Shown here in pieces: positions 34,355 to 44,206 of a stretch of DNA of 64,000 nt. The stretch's first letter is position 1; each line of letters starts with the position of its first letter. Source of the DNA: Nothophaeocryptopus gaeumannii (taxonomy: Eukaryota > Ascomycota > Dothideomycetes > Mycosphaerellales > Mycosphaerellaceae); assembly GCA_031771865.1 (NCBI GenBank), contig JASISA010000036.1, positions 310,001-374,000 on the forward strand, read 5' to 3'. A program made the translations under genes and the position numbers. Under the pieces are notes generated by a model. That model had not been told where the DNA came from. It saw nothing but the letters and a program-made list of their open reading frames with translations, and did not search any database.

Positions 34355-35587
34355 CTACTGGACTTCGTTACTGGCATCAGCTTCCGCCGCTTCTTCCTCC
34401 TTCCTCAGCTTCTCGGCCAATCGCCGCCGCTCAGCGTTCTTCAATCGCATCATCGTCAACTCTTCCATGCTTGGACTGCTTACTCCTGCAGCTGTCTTGT
34501 GGGGCGTTGACTTTGGTGTTCCTTTGAAGCTGCCGAATGAGGGCACTTTGCGCAGACCGCCGCCTTTCTCACCTTCTGAAGCCTTTATGCGATCGACAGA
34601 AGGTGTCGTGGGTGGTGCTGCCGTTGGAGGTTCTGCTGGATTTGATTGAGCGGTCGAGGGTGATGGCGTGGGTGTCTTTCGCAAATCCGGGGTTGAAGTT
34701 GAGTTTGGTCTTGCCTGAGATTTGGGGATACAATCTGGTTCTTTGCCGCTTGCCCAGTTTACGTTTTCGAAGATGCTCCATTGTGAGCTTTCGTCGGTGG
34801 CAGAGGATGCGAGGCGAGGAATGTCTGTGACTGCTGCATGTGCTCCGACTATGCTGGAGAAGACTATAATTGCGATTGTATATTCTTGTCGATGTTTGGA
34901 GCCTTCGGGTTTGAGCCTTTTGGTTCGGAGGACGATGTCTTCGATTTTCCCGAAGCGGGCGAAGCGGTTTTGGAGGTCGTCGCGAGAGATGTCTGCAGTG
35001 ACTGGGTAGCGGAGTTGGATTGTTCGGTCGATCTCTGTTTGTGCTTGTCCCTCACCATTGGAGGCTGCTGTGGATGGTTGTATCTCTGTCCGTTCATGCT
35101 GCTCTCGTCCGCACTCCTCTCGAGCCTCTTTCCGCAGTTGCTCTTCTCTTTCTTTCCGCCGCCGTGCGCCATCAGCAGCCAATCTCTTCAATTCCCTCTG
35201 AAACGCCTCTTCCTCCACAGCTTCCTCCCTCTTCCTCTTCAGTCCCGAAACTCCCGCGCTCTCCCTCCTCTCCAGCTCTTCCTTCAGCGCTCTCCTTCGC
35301 CCCTCATACGCAGCATCCCGCTCTTTCTTTTCTTCCCGCGCCCTTCTCGCATTGTCATATAGCTGGCGGACGTTTGAATCGCTGAGGACATCGTAGGCGA
35401 TTTGTAGTAAGTGGAATTTGTCGAGGGCCGCTTGGTCTGCTCCTACCTTGTCTGGATGGTATTTGAGGGCAGTTTTGCGATATGCGCGCCGGATCTCTGA
35501 GTCGCCTGCAGAAGGTTCTACTCCGATCAGTTCGTAGAAGTCATTTTGGCTGTTGAGCGCGTGGTCTGTGAGGTCGCCTTCGGCCAT
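34355..35587 (-). CDS. CWF23: J-domain protein with RRM, DNAJC17/Cwc23/Cwf23-type splicing co-chaperone
   Basis: This Hsp40 partner is associated with the spliceosome in fungi. The gene is single exon and encodes 410 residues. The J domain is at ~14-80 (DFYELIGVEPSAGDSEIRRAYR, with KYHPDKVG giving HPD). It is followed by a charged coiled coil (~80-180; AREEKKERDAAYEGRRRALKEELERR, EEQLRKEAREEC). An RRM-like segment (~185-270) includes IQLRYP, FARFGKIEDIVL and EYTIAIIVFSSIVGAHAA. The tail is Pro/Ser/Thr-rich and ends in a helix (LTMMRLKNAERRRLAEKLRKEEE). The J domain, coiled coil and RRM in this order match human DNAJC17 and yeast Cwc23. The gene is divergent from DCP2. Confidence 0.92.
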   Translation of the reverse strand: MAEGDLTDHALNSQNDFYELIGVEPSAGDSEIRRAYRKTALKYHPDKVGADQAALDKFHLLQIAYDVLSDSNVRQLYDNARRAREEKKERDAAYEGRRRALKEELERRESAGVSGLKRKREEAVEEEAFQRELKRLAADGARRRKEREEQLRKEAREECGREQHERTEIQPSTAASNGEGQAQTEIDRTIQLRYPVTADISRDDLQNRFARFGKIEDIVLRTKRLKPEGSKHRQEYTIAIIVFSSIVGAHAAVTDIPRLASSATDESSQWSIFENVNWASGKEPDCIPKSQARPNSTSTPDLRKTPTPSPSTAQSNPAEPPTAAPPTTPSVDRIKASEGEKGGGLRKVPSFGSFKGTPKSTPHKTAAGVSSPSMEELTMMRLKNAERRRLAEKLRKEEEAAEADASNEVQ

Positions 35588-36064
35588 GATCGCCAGTACT
35601 GAGCAGATAGACCAGTCAGACTGAGCGCTCGAATACTGCTTGAAGGCGACGGTTTTGCATGGGGAGAACTATGGCCATGTGAAATTGTGAATGTGAATGT
35701 GAATGGGAAGTTGGAGTTGAAGTCTGAGTCATGAGTGGCGGCATGTGAGGCGCAGCTGACACAGCTCCAAGGCTTGGCTGGCGCGACCGTCACCACCTCC
35801 TTCGACGATCCATATGCCACCCGGAAACAACAAATCTGCCATTGACGACGAATTGATAGCGACTCGCTTCTAGCACTACGATACTGACTATCGCTATCGA
35901 GCAGACATTCATTCACCGAAGTTCGCCTGCTACTAAAGAAGGCCGGTGAAGCTTCACCTGGCGCTCTGCATCTGGCGCAGTTGCAGTAGCCAGTACACTT
36001 CCACCACTCACTCGCACAATCGAAATGCGCCTTCGCTCGAACGACACTGGACAGGGAACTCAAC
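35588..36064. other. Divergent promoter of the J protein and DCP2
   Basis: This 477-base region separates two divergent starts, both RNA-metabolism genes. A short direct run of (tgaatg/tgtgaa)n lies near 35683-35705. Nothing else was seen. Confidence 0.6.
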
Positions 36065-39000
36065 ATGGCGTCGGCAGAAGCAGAGGCGGCCGAGGCGATT
36101 ATATCGCGGATGACATTAGTTGACTGGCTGGACGACCTGACCGTACGCTTCCTTCTCAATCTGCCGCCGGCTGAGCTCAGCAGTGTGCCGCGCCTGTGTT
36201 TTCAGGTCGAAGAAGCACAATGGTTCTACGAAGACTTCATCCGACCAGCGAACCCGAGCCTCCCTTCCCTCAATCTGCGGCAATTCTGCTTGACGCTGTT
36301 CCAACACTGCCCGTTGCTCAGCGGATTTAACACGGCCCAACATGTCGCGGCGTACGAAGAATTCCTGGCATACAAGGTGCGCGTGCCTGTGCGCGGTGCC
36401 ATCTTGATGGACGACAGCATGGACAAGGTTTTGCTGGTGCGAGGCTGGAAGAAGGGAGCGAGTTGGAGCTTCCCGCGAGGCAAAATCAACAAAGACGAGC
36501 AGGATCTTGATTGCGCTATTCGAGAGGTCTATGAAGAGACAGGATTTGACATCCAAGCAGCTGGTCTGGTGGATGCCAATGAGGAGGGAGACGGACAGGT
36601 GAAGGCTATCGATGTCATAATGCGTGAGCAGCATATGAAGCTGTTCGTATTCCGCGGCGTCGATCTGGATACGCACTTTGAGCCCAAGACCAGAAAGGAG
36701 ATTAGCAAAATCCAGTGGTACAACGTGAAGGACCTGCCAGGCTTCAGGAAGTCGAAAGGACTTGCCGGACAAGGGCAAGGCGAGGCTTCGTCGGCCAAGT
36801 TCTACATGGTGGCGCCGTTCTTAGGACACTTGAAGAAGTGGATTGGACAACAGAGGAAGAAGGATGTCATTGCGGCTCAGATGCAGCGCGGCCGAAGCTT
36901 GTCGACAGCGAACAATGGCCTGCAGGCGGGCATCACAGAGGATGAGGCAGAAGACGCTGAGCAGGGTTTCACCACCGACACAGCACTCCCAACAGTCGAC
37001 AGATCTGCGGAGGAATTGAAGAGGCTCTTGTCCATTGGAGGGCCGGCACCAACAATACTTGCACCTCCTCGAGAGCCTCAGCCTACATTTGTTCAGAATG
37101 GCAATCAAGCTAATCATCTCTTGGCCATGCTGAAAGGCAACCAGGGGCATTCGAGCGGCTCTTCGATTCCAGTCACACCTTTCGAGCAGGTGGATCCACC
37201 CTTCCCATCAACAGTACCCGAAACACCGCAGCCACACCATCCGCGAGAACCATCAGTTGGACAACAGATCCCACCACAGTTTCCGTACTCTCCGCAACAT
37301 TTGCAACAGCAGCATCACCAAGCTCCGCGTCATCTCTCTGGGCCGACGCATTTAACTTCGCAACCGCCAGGGCTTAATGACTTGCCTCACATGCAACAGC
37401 GAGTCTTTCAGCAAATGCAACACAGTCAACGCAATGTGCCTTCTCACTACCTGCAGCAGCAAGTGCCTGGTCGACCTTTCAGTGGACACGGGCCCCAGCA
37501 ATTTGGATCTCAGCTTCCTCAAGGCTTCCCTGGCCCATCTTCGATGCATGCACAAAGACTTTCTCAACAATTCCCGCCCGGAATCCAACCTTATGCTGGC
37601 CACACGTCAAGCCCACATCAGCAGAGCGCGGATGTGCAAGGGCCGCAGCATAACAGGCTATCATCCGTACCAATCACCAGCGACCCTGCAGTGCCAGAGC
37701 CATCCAAGCTGCCGAAGCCGGCTTTGAACTCACATACCATGAAGCTCCTAGATGCCTTCAAGAGCGGTCCAAAAGCTGGGCCATCTACTTCTGCCAGCGA
37801 TTCCAATGGACAGAGAAGTGGCGGGCAACAACAGGCTACTCTGCTTGATCTGTTCCGCAAACCATCGGGCGCCCAGCCACCGCCTCTACCACAGTTGCAC
37901 ACGACAGAGACTAAGATTTCGTCGCCGCTTGAGAAGGAAGCGGTTCCAGCACCGGCCTCTCCAGCTCTGACCGATGTCACTGAGAAGCCACTTCCTCCCA
38001 AGATTGACGATCCGGCGCCTGCGGTTAATGAGCCTGCAATGGCGCTAGATCCCCGGTCCAAGACTCCAAATGCTGCTCCATCCCCCACACCGCAGCCACG
38101 GAGATCGCCCCAGGTGCTGGCGAATGTGCTTCCTAGAACTGCACATCAGAAACCAGCACAGTCCATGCAGACATCCGTACCGAGGGACGTTCAACTTGAG
38201 CGGCCAACATCTCGCGGACAGCTATTCGATCCGGCTAACCCGCAAAAGTTCATTCGGGCATCCTCGCAGTCCAAGCAGCCACAAAGAGATCTTCTCCCAG
38301 CTACATCACAACGACAGCCTTCAAATCACGCACCTCGTCCCTCCAAGGCACCGCAAAAACCTTCTGCCAAATCAAAGCCGAAGCAAGGTCAAACAGACCC
38401 TGGACAGCCTGTGCCGCAGTTTAGTATCCTGCAGCGACCTGGCTCTCAGTCCGGAAAGCCACCGCGATCTCCAGCGCTTCAGAGTCCTCTGCGTCATGAA
38501 GCGCCTCCATCAAATCCGTCGAACTTTCAGCCGCAGCTTCTCAAGCGAGCATCGGGCGAGACTGCTCCACTTGTAGAGCAACGACAGAGCTGTGTAGTTC
38601 ACACACCGGCAGCAGCTGGCGACTGTAAGAAGGACCAGTTGCTTGCGTTGTTCGGAAAAGCATCCGCCAGCAACCAGGCGCCTGTCTCTTCACCTGCTCC
38701 TGCGGCTGCACCTGTCGCTTCTCCACCTGCTGCAAGCCCAGCTTTGACACCCAGTGCACCGGCATCACAAAAAGCGCCACAACAAAAGAATGCTCTGCTC
38801 GATCTGTTCAATAGCAACAAAGCGGAAGTGACCATCAAAACTCCAGAGCCACCGCCATCTCCACGTCTTGTGTCCGAGCGCAAGCCTTCGAATAGCCAAG
38901 CGCAACATCGACAGGGCTCTCAACAACACCTTCTGAACCTCTTCACGAAGCCGAGCACTCCTGGTATCAACAGCCCGGGAACGCCAATTTCTCCATTTAG

Positions 39001-39232
39001 GCTTGGCACCCCCGCTGCAAAGGACGCGTACTTGCTTAAGCAGCATTTGCCTGGGATCGCGTACGAGTCTGACGGACCGCGCGGTCGACTTGGAAGTATG
39101 GCAAGTGTCGCCAGCAATGGCACTGGAAGTGGCAGTGGGCAGCAGACTCCGACAGAGGCGAAGGACTTCTTGTTGGGATATCTTAATGGGGTTGTGCAGA
39201 AAGAAGGTTATAGGGGTACCAAGAGATCTTGA
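36065..39232 (+). CDS. DCP2: mRNA-decapping enzyme DCP2
   Basis: This Nudix hydrolase removes the m7G cap of mRNA in P-bodies. It is a single exon of 1055 residues. The N-terminal regulatory domain (~10-105) starts LVDWLDDLTVRFLLNLP and includes QVEEAQWFYEDFIRP, which contacts Dcp1. The Nudix fold (~115-260) holds the full Nudix box: FPRGKINKDEQ...REVYEETGFD with catalytic Glu residues, then box B (FLGHLKKWIGQQ). The long C-terminus is disordered, Pro/Gln/Ser-rich, and contains at least six short helical leucine-rich motifs with Leu-Leu-x-x-Leu/Phe spacing: NHLLAMLKG (~349), MKLLDAFKSG (~559), LLDLFRKP (~592), LLALFGKA (~858), LLDLFNSN (~909) and LLNLFTKP (~955). Such motifs bind Edc3 and Pat1 in other fungi. 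Confidence 0.96.
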   Translation: MASAEAEAAEAIISRMTLVDWLDDLTVRFLLNLPPAELSSVPRLCFQVEEAQWFYEDFIRPANPSLPSLNLRQFCLTLFQHCPLLSGFNTAQHVAAYEEFLAYKVRVPVRGAILMDDSMDKVLLVRGWKKGASWSFPRGKINKDEQDLDCAIREVYEETGFDIQAAGLVDANEEGDGQVKAIDVIMREQHMKLFVFRGVDLDTHFEPKTRKEISKIQWYNVKDLPGFRKSKGLAGQGQGEASSAKFYMVAPFLGHLKKWIGQQRKKDVIAAQMQRGRSLSTANNGLQAGITEDEAEDAEQGFTTDTALPTVDRSAEELKRLLSIGGPAPTILAPPREPQPTFVQNGNQANHLLAMLKGNQGHSSGSSIPVTPFEQVDPPFPSTVPETPQPHHPREPSVGQQIPPQFPYSPQHLQQQHHQAPRHLSGPTHLTSQPPGLNDLPHMQQRVFQQMQHSQRNVPSHYLQQQVPGRPFSGHGPQQFGSQLPQGFPGPSSMHAQRLSQQFPPGIQPYAGHTSSPHQQSADVQGPQHNRLSSVPITSDPAVPEPSKLPKPALNSHTMKLLDAFKSGPKAGPSTSASDSNGQRSGGQQQATLLDLFRKPSGAQPPPLPQLHTTETKISSPLEKEAVPAPASPALTDVTEKPLPPKIDDPAPAVNEPAMALDPRSKTPNAAPSPTPQPRRSPQVLANVLPRTAHQKPAQSMQTSVPRDVQLERPTSRGQLFDPANPQKFIRASSQSKQPQRDLLPATSQRQPSNHAPRPSKAPQKPSAKSKPKQGQTDPGQPVPQFSILQRPGSQSGKPPRSPALQSPLRHEAPPSNPSNFQPQLLKRASGETAPLVEQRQSCVVHTPAAAGDCKKDQLLALFGKASASNQAPVSSPAPAAAPVASPPAASPALTPSAPASQKAPQQKNALLDLFNSNKAEVTIKTPEPPPSPRLVSERKPSNSQAQHRQGSQQHLLNLFTKPSTPGINSPGTPISPFRLGTPAAKDAYLLKQHLPGIAYESDGPRGRLGSMASVASNGTGSGSGQQTPTEAKDFLLGYLNGVVQKEGYRGTKRS

Positions 39233-40447
39233 GATGGGAGGCGTGAATGTAATTGCGTCGATTAGGATACTAAGAGCTGATAATATGAGACTACGTTGAA
39301 TGAAGCCGGTGCTTACTTGGCACGGTGTCCCAATGGTCATCGAAAGTTCCGGCGCATGTTCAGACAGACTACCGACCGATCAGCAAGACTTCTGCCATAT
39401 GCACATGAAACAATTCTCAAAGCACTTGCCTGGGTTCTTGGTCGTCCCTGGCGCATTGACGCGAGTGACCATGCGTCCTTCCCTCCAGATGGGAATATTT
39501 TATCAAGGGAGCCGAACCGGACTGCGAAGACTGCACTTAAGCTCTCTAAAGTACAAGCTCTTGGGTCAAAAGTTTAGGAGATGTTCAATGCTGCTACGCA
39601 CCCTACCTCAAACAAGCTCAGGAGCCTCCCTCTCGACCCGAAGCACCCTGGAGCACAGGGCATCCTCCTTATCCCAGAGTCTTACACGGTTGGCCAGGTG
39701 CCTTTCTTTTACTCCGGATCATCCTCACTCCGCCCTTGAGGCGCCCGTTTGAGAGAATACGAGGCTCCGCTGAAGCATACTACTTTCCTACATAACGACC
39801 TCAAGTAGTGGAGTGGTACCGAAGATAACGAGGTACACTACTTTACCTCCGCCGCAATCCCAATTGACGACGCCATTATCGACTTTACGGAACGCCCCTG
39901 TTGCCTATTCGCCCGAATCGCTGAGACGCAGCTCTTACTCCGGACCTTGGATATCTCCAGTACCCATAAACGCGCCAACCTGTATAGATCCAAGACAGAT
40001 TTCTTTGCAGGATCCTGCACCACCGCTCCACCGTGCTGATATGTGAACGGCGGCCACCGTATGCCGAGACCGCGAAACCTCTCATCAGCACACCGACCCG
40101 AGCCCCGCGATGCCTCCTGGTAGGATCAACATCTTCTCAATCCCATTGCCTGGCCCATGTACATTCGTTGCGTGGCCCTCACATGGCACTGCTCATGTGC
40201 TTGCGCGGACTTCACTTGGACATGCTCCCATGGCTGTCATCACTTCACTTGGAATGTCCCATGCGCCTTTGGGAGTCTTCAGTTGGATGCATGTGAAAGA
40301 CATTGTACCCTGGTGTCTCCAATCCCATTGGGCGGCGGGATGCGGAAACGTCGTCATGTACTAGCGCCAGTACTAGCGCATCATCCAGAACATTCACTCG
40401 CTATACAAACCTGCAAACCTTTCTCTACCTAACCCCGAACAATCCAC
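39233..40447. other. Intergenic, border of an accessory segment
   Basis: This ~1.2-kb stretch lies between DCP2 and a decayed gene. Open frames overlap in several phases and none has convincing composition. The phrase ttcacttgga recurs (40207 and 40243), a minor direct repeat. No RNA gene was recognised. Confidence 0.5.
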
Positions 40448-41393
40448 TTGCCCTGCCTTCCACCACCTCCACCACCTTCCACCACCTGTCCGAGCTTTCA
40501 CAGGAGCATACCAGCCGCTGCAAGCAAGCAGCGCCGAAACATTCATCTAAGTGGGTTCAAGACGGACATTTCTTGGCATACACCGAGCCAGCGTGCTGGT
40601 TTCTGCACGCTTGGCCAAGCTGGCCACCTTATGCCTGCTCTGGCAGATCTTTGGTCGCCGAATCTCGTCACCGATCGACACCAGACCGGCCTCCGTTTTC
40701 CCCAGCAAAGCTTGACCCGTGCAACCTACGAGACACTGCGAATCGCCGTACGCCTACCTTACGGTGCCTTGAGAACCCCACCAACAGCCCGGTACAACGG
40801 TACGTACGTCAATTTCAACTCCGACGCTGGCCGCCTTGCCGAAGAGGATCTCATGCGTGTCTACGAATTCATCCCAACACTTGGTGTTTCTCAGTCAACA
40901 GCAGAAGCTCCGTCCCGGCTCCGTTTGACGGTGTCCGAGATCGTCGATCGCGAGCACAAGATCTGTCTCGACCACCACAGTGGACATTTCCTTACTTATC
41001 CTACCTTCACCGTGCGCCCAGTCCCAGCGGAGGAATATGGCCGTGCCGTGACTAAACATCAGCTGACTGAGGACTCCCGAATCTCGAAGTCGCTGTCGGT
41101 TGGTGTCGACCTTCTCGTCACTGACTGTTACTTCGGTCTCCTCGGCGAGAAGTCAGGTTTGGACTAAACCAAGCACGGTGGTAATCTGCCGCGGCCGGCA
41201 CCTACGCAGAAGACCTTAAGACTCTCATCTACCAAACTTCTCAGTCTCTGAGTGAGTCTCGCATCTCTCCAGCTGACTACTGCGCCAATTGGATTACCGA
41301 GAAAGATTACCATACGCTGCGGCTCTTCACCATCCTCCATTACAAACCACGGTACTCAGGCGCATCCGCCGCGGACGTTGCCACTGCGCGGTG
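40448..41393 (+). pseudogene. Unknown protein gene, 5' part, interrupted by a stop and frameshift
   Basis: I do not recognise the family. A 239-codon open frame (40448-41167) has coding-like composition from about 40680: TYETLRIAVRLPYGALR, NGTYVNFNSDAGRLAEEDL, DLLVTDCYFGLLGEKSGLD. It ends at TAA (41165-41167), where one C-to-T change from CAA would make a Gln. Coding-like sequence resumes in another frame (about 41187-41390: AAGTYAEDLKTLIYQTSQSL, ADYCANWITEKDYHTLRLF, YSGASAADVATAR then TGA). Both halves look like one protein broken by a stop and a one-base shift. The minisatellite follows immediately. It could also be an expressed but mis-spliced gene, though no obvious intron removes the break. 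Confidence 0.4.
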
Positions 41394-41402
41394 ATACGTG
41401 TC

Positions 41403-41720
41403 TGTACAGAAGAGGATAATTATTTGGCCTAAGAGATGGTAGTTATTTGACACAAGAGAGGATCATAATTTTTTACAAGAGAGGATAATCATTTGGCACA
41501 AGAGAGGATAACTACTTGGAACAAGAGAGGATGATTGTTCGGTAGAAGAGAGGATAATTGTTGGGTACAAGAGAGAATAATTGTTAGGTACAAGAGAGGA
41601 TAATTATTTGGCACAAGAGAGGGTAGTTGTCGGTAGAAGAGAGGATAATTGCTAGGCACAAGAGAGGGTACTTGTTCAATACAAGAGAGGATAATTGTTT
41701 GGCACAAGATATGGTACGGA
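41403..41720. repeat. 23-bp minisatellite
   Basis: About 13 to 14 tandem units of ~23 bp with consensus acaagagaggataattgtttggc. Units from ~41474 are clean 23-mers (one is 22). The first two and the last are degenerate. At 41720-41760 the array grades into two units of a related gaggcatggtacgaacttggccc form. Because 23 is not a multiple of three, each frame of the array cycles through all phases. Confidence 0.92.
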
Positions 41721-41756
41721 TTTGGCCCGAGGCATGGTACGAACTTGGCCCGAGGC

Positions 41757-42608
41757 ATGGAAGAGTCGCGATCACAGAATGCAGAGGACACGGCGAAACC
41801 CCCAGCACGGCGGTCTCTGGCAATCGAGCACGCAGTGGCCCAGCAGGTTCCTCGAGATGTACAGGTTGAGCACAGCTTCTCCTTCCATATCGATTTGTGC
41901 GTGCCGGCTGCTCTCGCGAAGCACTTCTTGAACGATACGTCCACCGCGGACAACTTCCGTTCCTACTGTCGCACATACGGTATCAAGATCCTTCGTGATG
42001 CATTCAGTGACCTCTTCCAAGGGGAGAGTCTTTCAGGCGAAGATATTTACGACCAATTGAGCCACATGACAGCGCAGCAGCTTAACGCGAATCGTCGAAT
42101 TACAGAGACCGGCGATTCTGGTCACGGCATCCTGGATATCGACGAGATTTGGAGGGGCGAGCCTGAAAAGACTGTCCAGGAGATACTTGCCCGTACACAG
42201 CAAATCTGGCCAACTACCGACACTGACACACCACCGTTTGATATGGCAACCACCGAGGAATTGAAGCAGACTGCCACGGCGAAGGTTGAGAAGAGTCGCC
42301 TTGACACGGCCAATGCGATTATGGCAACGATCTGGCCGGGATTGGCACTCCCAGGGATCCAGATGCCCCGTCCACCGAGCGCGACCTCGGCAGCAGCGGC
42401 AATGTACCAAGCCTGCCCTGAACTCCACATGACCGCAATCACAATCTGCTCTTTGATCGGAGTCGCCCTGAACAGTGGATGTCGTGTTGACACCACTAGT
42501 CCACAGGATGCACTGACCGAGCTCCGTGATTGGCGAGTCACGCACGCAAGTGAGGGTGCCTCTCAACTGGATGCTTCTCCGTTCGTCGAAGAGCTTCTAT
42601 GGTATTGA
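41757..42608 (+). CDS. Hypothetical protein, possibly the 3' part of the decayed gene before the minisatellite
   Basis: The family is unknown. The frame is open from inside the minisatellite (41649) to TGA at 42608. I take the ATG at 41757, just after the array, giving 283 residues. The composition is protein-like and varied: VEHSFSFHIDLCVPAALAKH, YCRTYGIKILRDAFSDLF, EDIYDQLSHMTAQQLNA, ILDIDEIWRGEP, EILARTQQIWPT, ANAIMATIWPGLALPGIQMP, TAITICSLIGVALNSGC. There is no signal peptide or clear transmembrane span. Its position suggests that the array expanded inside one ancestral gene whose 5' half is the broken frame at 40448-41393. A functional product is uncertain. Confidence 0.42.
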   Translation: MEESRSQNAEDTAKPPARRSLAIEHAVAQQVPRDVQVEHSFSFHIDLCVPAALAKHFLNDTSTADNFRSYCRTYGIKILRDAFSDLFQGESLSGEDIYDQLSHMTAQQLNANRRITETGDSGHGILDIDEIWRGEPEKTVQEILARTQQIWPTTDTDTPPFDMATTEELKQTATAKVEKSRLDTANAIMATIWPGLALPGIQMPRPPSATSAAAAMYQACPELHMTAITICSLIGVALNSGCRVDTTSPQDALTELRDWRVTHASEGASQLDASPFVEELLWY

Positions 42609-43329
42609 GAGCGAATCCATTGCCATTTCGAGAGTCAGCGCAAGCGAGAGAACATGTCACTTCAAGGCTTGGTTTCGACGAAATCCGACGGAATTGCCCT
42701 CAAATCTGGGTGGAAAAAGGCTCACCCTTAGGGCCCTTCTCCATTGTCGTCGCAGGATCTCGGGTGTTCGGGGCGGATTCCCGGCGAGGCTGACAGCTAT
42801 CCACCTGGAAGACATTCTCTGAGGCTTCGAGTGATATGCTCTCATGATGAGATTGTTTCCCCATCGTATTGACAGAATACATTTCGTTCGGAGCAGATTC
42901 TCTTTCCTTTCGAGCAACTGCTTGGATAAAGGAACTCTCCGGTAGAGGCATTGAACTTGGAGCAGACTTTCCATTGAACTGGTCTCGTAGCCCAGGTGAT
43001 AGACCATCCCAATGGGGCGCTTCTCTGGCATATTCGCAGGATCTGTGGTGCTCTTAGCGAATTCCGTGCCAATTGCCGGAACTCGCGCAGGTGAGACAGT
43101 CAAAGACATCCGGTTTCAGTCTTTGATCATGCCCAACTGGCAAGTCCTCACGATTGTGCGCTTCTCCGTCATATCGAGAGCATCTGTGACGGTCAGAGCG
43201 CAGCCCTCGACATCCGCCTCACGTGGCGTGTTGATCGTTCGGTAAGAGCCTGGATTGATCTGGTATTTGGTGAGCAGATCTTCCAGACGCTTCACCTCGT
43301 CCCTCACTGCTCACTTATCCACCTTTCAA
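42609..43329 (-). other. Degenerate region with a loosely repeated motif; possible gene remnant
   Basis: The plus-strand motif ttcgGRGCRGATTCyc recurs near 42767, 42887, 42957 and 43012, with irregular spacing (~120, 70, 55). On minus it gives recurring Ser-Ala-Pro-Asn-like peptides (KERESAPNEM, RRESAPNTRD, GKSAPSSMP), though with phase changes. One minus frame is open from 43307 to 42657 apart from a single stop at 43118-43116. It may be a decayed gene, but support is weak. Confidence 0.25.
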
Positions 43330-43700
43330 GTTCCTAGTCCGGCATTCAGGTTAAGTGGAGTATCCTTCTAGCTACTAGTAATACTATCGATATATAGTTA
43401 GATTTGATATATAGTAGTAGTCGTTGATTAAGCCAAGGAAGACGTTGAACTCTACGGTCCGCGAGTTATATAGTACTAGTATCTCGCTATATAGTTACAC
43501 TATAAGCAACGATACCTCGACGCTAAGGCTATAGATTTAAGTATCATGGTCTCGTACTTTAGCGTATCCTTATATGATAATGGAGAACCAAGTATTCTCC
43601 GTACTGGTTACTATAATCTTATTCTATAGGTTGTTAACCATATTTGTATAGTCCGTCTAGTCGGCCTCTATCTCTCTATTCCTGTGGCGTACGCGAATTA
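43330..43700. repeat. TA-rich, RIP-like island (transposon relic?)
   Basis: Composition changes abruptly to TA-rich sequence with many TpA steps (gatatatagttagatttgat, gttatatagtactagtatct, cgctatatagttacactata). Coding potential is nil on both strands. In Pezizomycotina this signature usually marks repeated DNA altered by repeat-induced point mutation (CpA to TpA). No terminal repeats or transposase remnants could be aligned. Confidence 0.6.
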
Positions 43701-44206
43701 GGAAGCTCGTGATTTACCGAATGTGACCGTCTGTAGCTTCATTTCGTTCGTGCATTCTGTAGCTGGTTGCTTCGTAGTAGGCGTTTTGTTACTGGAGTGT
43801 CCTCCCTCTTCTGAAGTGGCGGGTACTGCGTCGCTCGAGATTGGTCGAACGCACGATTCAATATAGAGGTAGCTTCATTGCTAGCATTAAAGAAAAACAT
43901 ATAAACAAGAAAAGAAATTCGATTCCCTCCAAATCAGTTGCACCGAAGGCGTCTTCTTCTTCAACGCCCAGCGCTAAGTTTACAAATCAAGTCATAATCC
44001 ATTCCCCTTATCTGACAAAAGATGATTATTTCCCTGTCCATGCATGCGTGCCTTTGTTCAAGATTCGAAAGAGGATCTATTACTTGACACTATCCGCATC
44101 GAACACTACACTGCTTTCTATGTATGTACAGGACGTCCAAGCGTAGCCTCTATTTCAATCCCTTGATCCTTGCTCCCAATGCAAATATCCATCATGATTC
44201 AATCAC
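43701..44206. other. Intergenic downstream of the GPI-protein gene
   Basis: This is AT-rich, likely the 3' untranslated side of the wall-protein gene plus the edge of the RIP-like island. An open frame at 43841-44146 has no recognisable features. Confidence 0.5.
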
